This document shows positions 60,706 to 64,000 of a DNA stretch of 64,000 nt, one piece after another. This DNA comes from Oscillospiraceae bacterium (lineage in GTDB: Bacteria > Bacillota > Clostridia > Oscillospirales > Ruminococcaceae). The stretch is taken from NCBI GenBank assembly GCA_900768125.1, contig CAAGBS010000014.1, positions 18,663-82,662 of the forward strand, in the 5' to 3' direction. The translations under genes were made by a program, and so were the position numbers. Position 1 is the first letter of the stretch. Each line of letters begins with the position of its first letter. The notes under the pieces are model-generated. The model made no database searches and was not told where the DNA came from. It saw only the letters and a program-made list of their open reading frames with translations.

Positions 60706-62094
60706 TCAGCCATTGCTCTTGATGTACTCGTCCATAGCCTTAGCCGCAGTTTTGCCTGCGCCCATTGCCAGGATTACGGTCGCAGCGCCTGTTACAGCGT
60801 CGCCGCCTGCGAATACGCCCTCGCGGGAAGTCTGACCGTTTTCGTCTGCGATGAAGCAGCCGTGCTTGTTGGTGTCAAGACCCTTGGTGGTGTTTCTGAT
60901 GAGCGGGTTCGGGGAAGTACCGATGGACATAACTACGCAGTCAACATCGAGGACGAACTCGCTGTTCGGCTTCTCGACAGGTCTGCGGCGTCCGGAAGCG
61001 TCAGGCTCGCCAAGTTCCATCTCAACGCACTTCATGCCGGTAACGAACTTGTGCTCGTTGCCGAGTATCTCAACGGGGTTGTTGAGGGTCTTGAAGATGA
61101 TGCCCTCCTCCATTGCGTGCTCTACTTCTTCCTTACGCGCGGGCATTTCGTCCAGACCGCGGCGGTATACTATGTACACGTTCTCCGCGCCGAGACGCTT
61201 TGCGCAGCGTGCTGCGTCCATTGCAACGTTGCCGCCGCCGACTACTGCTACGCTGGTGTTCTTCTTGATAGGAGTATCGCTCTCGGGCTTATATGCCTTC
61301 ATGAGGTTAACTCTGGTGAGGAACTCGTTAGCGGAGTAAACGCCCTTGAAGTTCTCGCCGGGGATATTCATGAATCTCGGCAGACCTGCGCCGGAGCCGA
61401 TGAAGACAGCCTCGAAGCCCTGCTCGAACAGCTCGTCAACTTCGATGGTGCGTCCTACAACAACGTTGGTGTTTACCTTAACGCCCATAGCGATGAGGTT
61501 GTCAACCTCGTGCTGAACGATGGACTTCGGCAGTCTGAACTCGGGGATACCGTAAACGAGAACGCCGCCTGCAAGGTGGAGCGCTTCGAAAACAGTAACG
61601 TCGTAGCCCAGCTTAGCGAGGTCGCCTGCGCATGTCAGACCGGATGGGCCTGCGCCGATGATAGCTACCTTGTGACCGTTCGGAGCGGGAACAGCGGGAG
61701 ACTCAGTTGCGTGGGCGTTGTGCCAGTCTGCAACGAATCTCTCAAGTCTGCCGATAGCGACAGGCTCGCCTTTGATACCGCGGACGCACTTGCTCTCGCA
61801 CTGTGTCTCCTGCGGGCATACACGGCCGCAGACAGCAGGCAGGGAACTTGACTGGTGGATAACCTGGTAAGCTCCTTCGAAATCGCGGTCCTTTATTTTA
61901 GCGATGAACTCGGGGATATTGATGGATACGGGACATCCGCTCTGGCAGGGCTTCTTGGGGCAGTGCAGGCAGCGGTTAGCCTCATCGACAGCCTGTTCCT
62001 CGGTGTAGCCGAGAGCTACTTCCTTGAAGTTCTTGTTGCGGACGTTCGGGTCCTGAACGGGCATTTCGTTCTTTTTAAGGCTCATGTTCGGCAT
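60706..62094 (-). CDS. nfnB: NfnB-type large subunit (NADPH-dependent glutamate synthase family)
   Basis: The 462-residue protein has an N-terminal double 4Fe-4S domain (CLHCPKKPCQSGCP, CGRVCPQETQCESKC), a first Rossmann motif VAIIGAGPSGLTCAGDLA, a second VAVVGGGNVAMDAARCA, and C-terminal GVFAGGDAVTGAATVILAMGAGK. This matches NfnB, the NADPH-side large subunit of electron-bifurcating NADH-dependent reduced ferredoxin:NADP+ oxidoreductase. Its partner NfnA lies directly upstream with the gap of one base. Annotated as glutamate synthase small chain by family. Confidence 0.92.
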   Translation of the reverse strand: MPNMSLKKNEMPVQDPNVRNKNFKEVALGYTEEQAVDEANRCLHCPKKPCQSGCPVSINIPEFIAKIKDRDFEGAYQVIHQSSSLPAVCGRVCPQETQCESKCVRGIKGEPVAIGRLERFVADWHNAHATESPAVPAPNGHKVAIIGAGPSGLTCAGDLAKLGYDVTVFEALHLAGGVLVYGIPEFRLPKSIVQHEVDNLIAMGVKVNTNVVVGRTIEVDELFEQGFEAVFIGSGAGLPRFMNIPGENFKGVYSANEFLTRVNLMKAYKPESDTPIKKNTSVAVVGGGNVAMDAARCAKRLGAENVYIVYRRGLDEMPARKEEVEHAMEEGIIFKTLNNPVEILGNEHKFVTGMKCVEMELGEPDASGRRRPVEKPNSEFVLDVDCVVMSIGTSPNPLIRNTTKGLDTNKHGCFIADENGQTSREGVFAGGDAVTGAATVILAMGAGKTAAKAMDEYIKSNG

Positions 62095-62095
62095 C

Positions 62096-62938
62096 TTACT
62101 TTACCTCCTTCTTGTAGAGGTTGCAGACCTCTTCGCGCTTTCTGGTCTCAAATTCCTTGTACATCGTACCGCGCTCCATAGCCTCGTCGAAGTCAACGAG
62201 GTGGCCGTCGAAGTCAGGACCGTCAACGCATGCGAACTTTGTTTCGCCGCCTACAGTCAGACGACATCCGCCGCACATGCCTGTGCCGTCGATCATAATT
62301 GGGTTCATGGAAACTACGGTCTTGATGCCGTACTCCTTGGTGAGCTTACATACGAACTTCATCATTACCAGCGGGCCGATAGCGATGACTTCATCATACT
62401 GGTTGCCTGCCTTGATGAGTTCCTCCAGCGCGTTGGTAACGAGACCCTTCTCGCCGTGGCTGCCATCGTCGGTCATGAGCTTCATGACATCGGAAGCCGC
62501 CTTGAACTCGTCCTCAAGGATAACGAGATCTTTGTTCCTGAAGCCGACGATGCTGTGGACCTCAGCGCCCAGGTGGTGGAGCTTCTTTGCGATGGGGTAT
62601 GCGATAGCGCAGCCCACGCCGCCGCCTACTACAGCGACTTTCTTCAGACCGTCAGTGTGGCTGGGAACGCCGAGGGGTCCAACGAAGTCGTGAATGAACT
62701 CGCCCTCTTCGAGGTGGTTCAGCTTCTCAGTGGTAGCGCCTACGATCTGGAAGATGATGGTGATGGTGCCCTTTTCTCTGTCAAAATCCGCGATGGTCAG
62801 CGGGATCCTCTCGCCGTCAGCGTCAACTCTCAGGATAATGAACTGTCCGGGTTCCGCCTTCTTGGCGATCATCGGAGCGTCAACTTCCATAAGGGTAACG
62901 GTGGGATTGAGGACCTTCTTAGTAAGAATCTTGTACAT
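62096..62938 (-). CDS. nfnA: NfnA-type small subunit (FAD/NAD-binding, 2Fe-2S)
   Basis: The 280-residue protein has an FAD domain, an NAD-binding VVGGGVGCAIAYPIAKKL motif and a C-terminal 2Fe-2S motif (DGTGMCGGCRLTVGGETKFAC). The length and order are those of NfnA and of the sulfide/dihydroorotate dehydrogenase-like FAD/NAD-binding family. Together with NfnB it couples NADH and ferredoxin oxidation to NADPH formation in anaerobes. Start ATG with GGAGGA upstream. Confidence 0.92.
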   Translation of the reverse strand: MYKILTKKVLNPTVTLMEVDAPMIAKKAEPGQFIILRVDADGERIPLTIADFDREKGTITIIFQIVGATTEKLNHLEEGEFIHDFVGPLGVPSHTDGLKKVAVVGGGVGCAIAYPIAKKLHHLGAEVHSIVGFRNKDLVILEDEFKAASDVMKLMTDDGSHGEKGLVTNALEELIKAGNQYDEVIAIGPLVMMKFVCKLTKEYGIKTVVSMNPIMIDGTGMCGGCRLTVGGETKFACVDGPDFDGHLVDFDEAMERGTMYKEFETRKREEVCNLYKKEVK

Positions 62939-63146
62939 TCTTCTGTTTCCTCCTGAAAATATTGGCGGCTTCGCCCGGAAGTGGGCATGTCCGTCTATAC
63001 ACTTTATTATATCATGTTTAGGGTATGTTTTGCAAGAGTTAATTATGGCAATGGACAGGATTTGTGTATTATCACAATTTTATTTGTGCAATTATAACAT
63101 AATTAACAATAATGACGGCACTGTTATTTATTGGTTTTGCATTAAA

Positions 63147-63737
63147 TCAGTATTGCCTGCTGAATTTGGTCTTGTAGTAGTATATCCCCCAGAAAAGCCC
63201 GAACAGACCGCCGATGATATGCCCGAACTGCGACACAGTATCAGGTGTGAAAGCGTTTAATATTTCCCTGCCGAGGTAGATAGCTGCCACGAGTATCAGC
63301 GACAGGGGTATCTCGCCCTTTTTCACATTGGTGAACGCGCTGAGAATTATCATCATAAATACTATCCCGCTGGCGCCGATTATTCCGGTATCGAAGAAAA
63401 TGCAGTTTATTATACCGGAGGCTATCCCGGTGACCATTATCATGAAAGCGAGGTTCCCGCTGCCGTATTTTTCCTCCACCACGGGACCAACCAGCAGCAT
63501 CAGCAGCATATTGCTGGCGTAGTGTTCCCAGCCGGAGTGCCCGAAGAAGTAGGTAATGCAGCGAACGTAGGTCATCGGGTCGAGCAGCGACGGGTGGCCG
63601 TAGCAGATCATCACATATTTGTTGAGCCAGCCGCCGGTGAGCCAGTTCACGCCGACCAGCGCAAGGCATACGGCGGCGTAGGTCAGCACCACCGGGCAGT
63701 TGTAGGACAGCCGGAGATTTATCTTTTTCGGAGCCAT
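63147..63737 (-). CDS. Rhomboid family intramembrane serine protease
   Basis: The 196-residue protein has six hydrophobic segments, the Ser motif IGASGIVF (Ser123) in the fourth helix and catalytic His172 (QFGHIIGGL) in the last helix. The conserved HYASNMLLMLLVGPVVE is the HxxxN part. It lacks the extra soluble domains of longer rhomboids. It cleaves membrane proteins within the bilayer; targets are not known. The gap 62939-63146 is AT-rich without a gene. Confidence 0.93.
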   Translation of the reverse strand: MAPKKINLRLSYNCPVVLTYAAVCLALVGVNWLTGGWLNKYVMICYGHPSLLDPMTYVRCITYFFGHSGWEHYASNMLLMLLVGPVVEEKYGSGNLAFMIMVTGIASGIINCIFFDTGIIGASGIVFMMIILSAFTNVKKGEIPLSLILVAAIYLGREILNAFTPDTVSQFGHIIGGLFGLFWGIYYYKTKFSRQY

Positions 63738-63778
63738 CAGTCATCACCTTTCTATTACGATATATTTGTCGGTAAATC

Positions 63779-64000
63779 TAAAAAGTCGAACTACCAATAA
63801 ATTGCGAAAGACTGTGGGGGGAAAACTCTTGTTTTCCCCCCACACCCCCTTTAGCGCTTTTGAAGCGTAAAACCGCACTGTGTGCGGAGTGGCGGGGTGG
63901 TCTCCCCCAGCGGGGGAGGTGTCAACGCAGTTGACAGAGGGGTTGACCGAAAGAACTTTGCCCCCACACCCCCACTTCCTTTTGTGACAAAAGGAAGCGA
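63779..64000 (+). repeat. Dispersed intergenic repeat, copy C (may continue past window)
   Basis: Shares with copy A the AAAAAGTCGAA, CAATAAATTG, GTGGGGGGAAAACTCTTG, TTTAGCGCTTTTGAAGCG and TAAAACCGCAC blocks, then a longer variable middle (63890-63970) with CCCCCAGCGGGGG. It ends in the perfect palindrome CTTCCTTTTGTGACAAAAGGAAG (63975-63997). No gene. Confidence 0.8.

Overview
The window looks like chromosome from a Gram-positive, anaerobic, GC-moderate member of the Clostridia, most likely a Ruminococcus-like member of the Oscillospiraceae. The grounds are a Spo0A homologue, a spore-type LysM-GH18 hydrolase, a dockerin-bearing secreted protein, two surface proteins ending in an NPDTG sorting signal, an Nfn-type transhydrogenase, and GH3 and CE2-like carbohydrate enzymes. 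Consensus sigma-A promoters with 17-bp spacers precede many genes. gap and the ribosomal genes use U-ending codons far more than their neighbours, as expected for highly expressed genes.

Layout. 1-6.9 kb: the end of a Ca-type P-ATPase followed by a tellurite/stress (Ter/Yce) operon of TerD, a beta-helix-TerD fusion, a YceG-like protein and TelA. 7.3-13.8 kb: housekeeping and sulfur metabolism (YnbB-like PLP enzyme, YicC, MetA, RluA-type synthase, GAPDH). 13.9-18.3 kb: two tandem sugar-binding lipoproteins with no permease, next to a divergent AraC regulator. 18.7-25.9 kb: a divergent cluster (Big_2-repeat secreted protein, a 55-residue GTG-start peptide and an HPr-kinase-like protein on the minus strand; PqqD, a signal-peptidase-like protein, an ABC exporter and a nucleotidyltransferase on the plus strand). 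It has the parts of a peptide-modification and export system but lacks the enzymes of known lasso clusters. 26.3-27.0 kb: Spo0A with Glu at the phosphoacceptor position. 27.4-41.2 kb: an amidase gene and a SleL/YaaH-like gene that is split by an 11.94-kb element carrying a large serine recombinase. Removing the element between two TATAC copies restores a 423-codon reading frame exactly.

Cargo of the element: a TetR regulator with two membrane proteins; a two-component system facing a CXXC peptide, a polyferredoxin and a TlpA-like lipoprotein (an extracytoplasmic redox module); and a run of secreted or small proteins of unknown function. 41.3-47.9 kb: the dockerin protein and an amino-acid ABC transporter whose binding-domain halves are in permuted order. 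48-52 kb: a glycosyltransferase with a membrane partner and two NPDTG surface proteins. 52-56.8 kb: CysK, an MBL hydrolase, GH3 and IspF. 57-59.3 kb: rpmG-secE-nusG-rplK-rplA. 59.4-63.7 kb: a CE2-like esterase, NfnAB and a rhomboid protease.

A roughly 200-bp dispersed repeat ending in a perfect GTGACAAAAGGAAG-type palindrome occurs three times (about 7.0, 26.1 and 63.9 kb), always between genes. No tRNA, rRNA or CRISPR array was seen.
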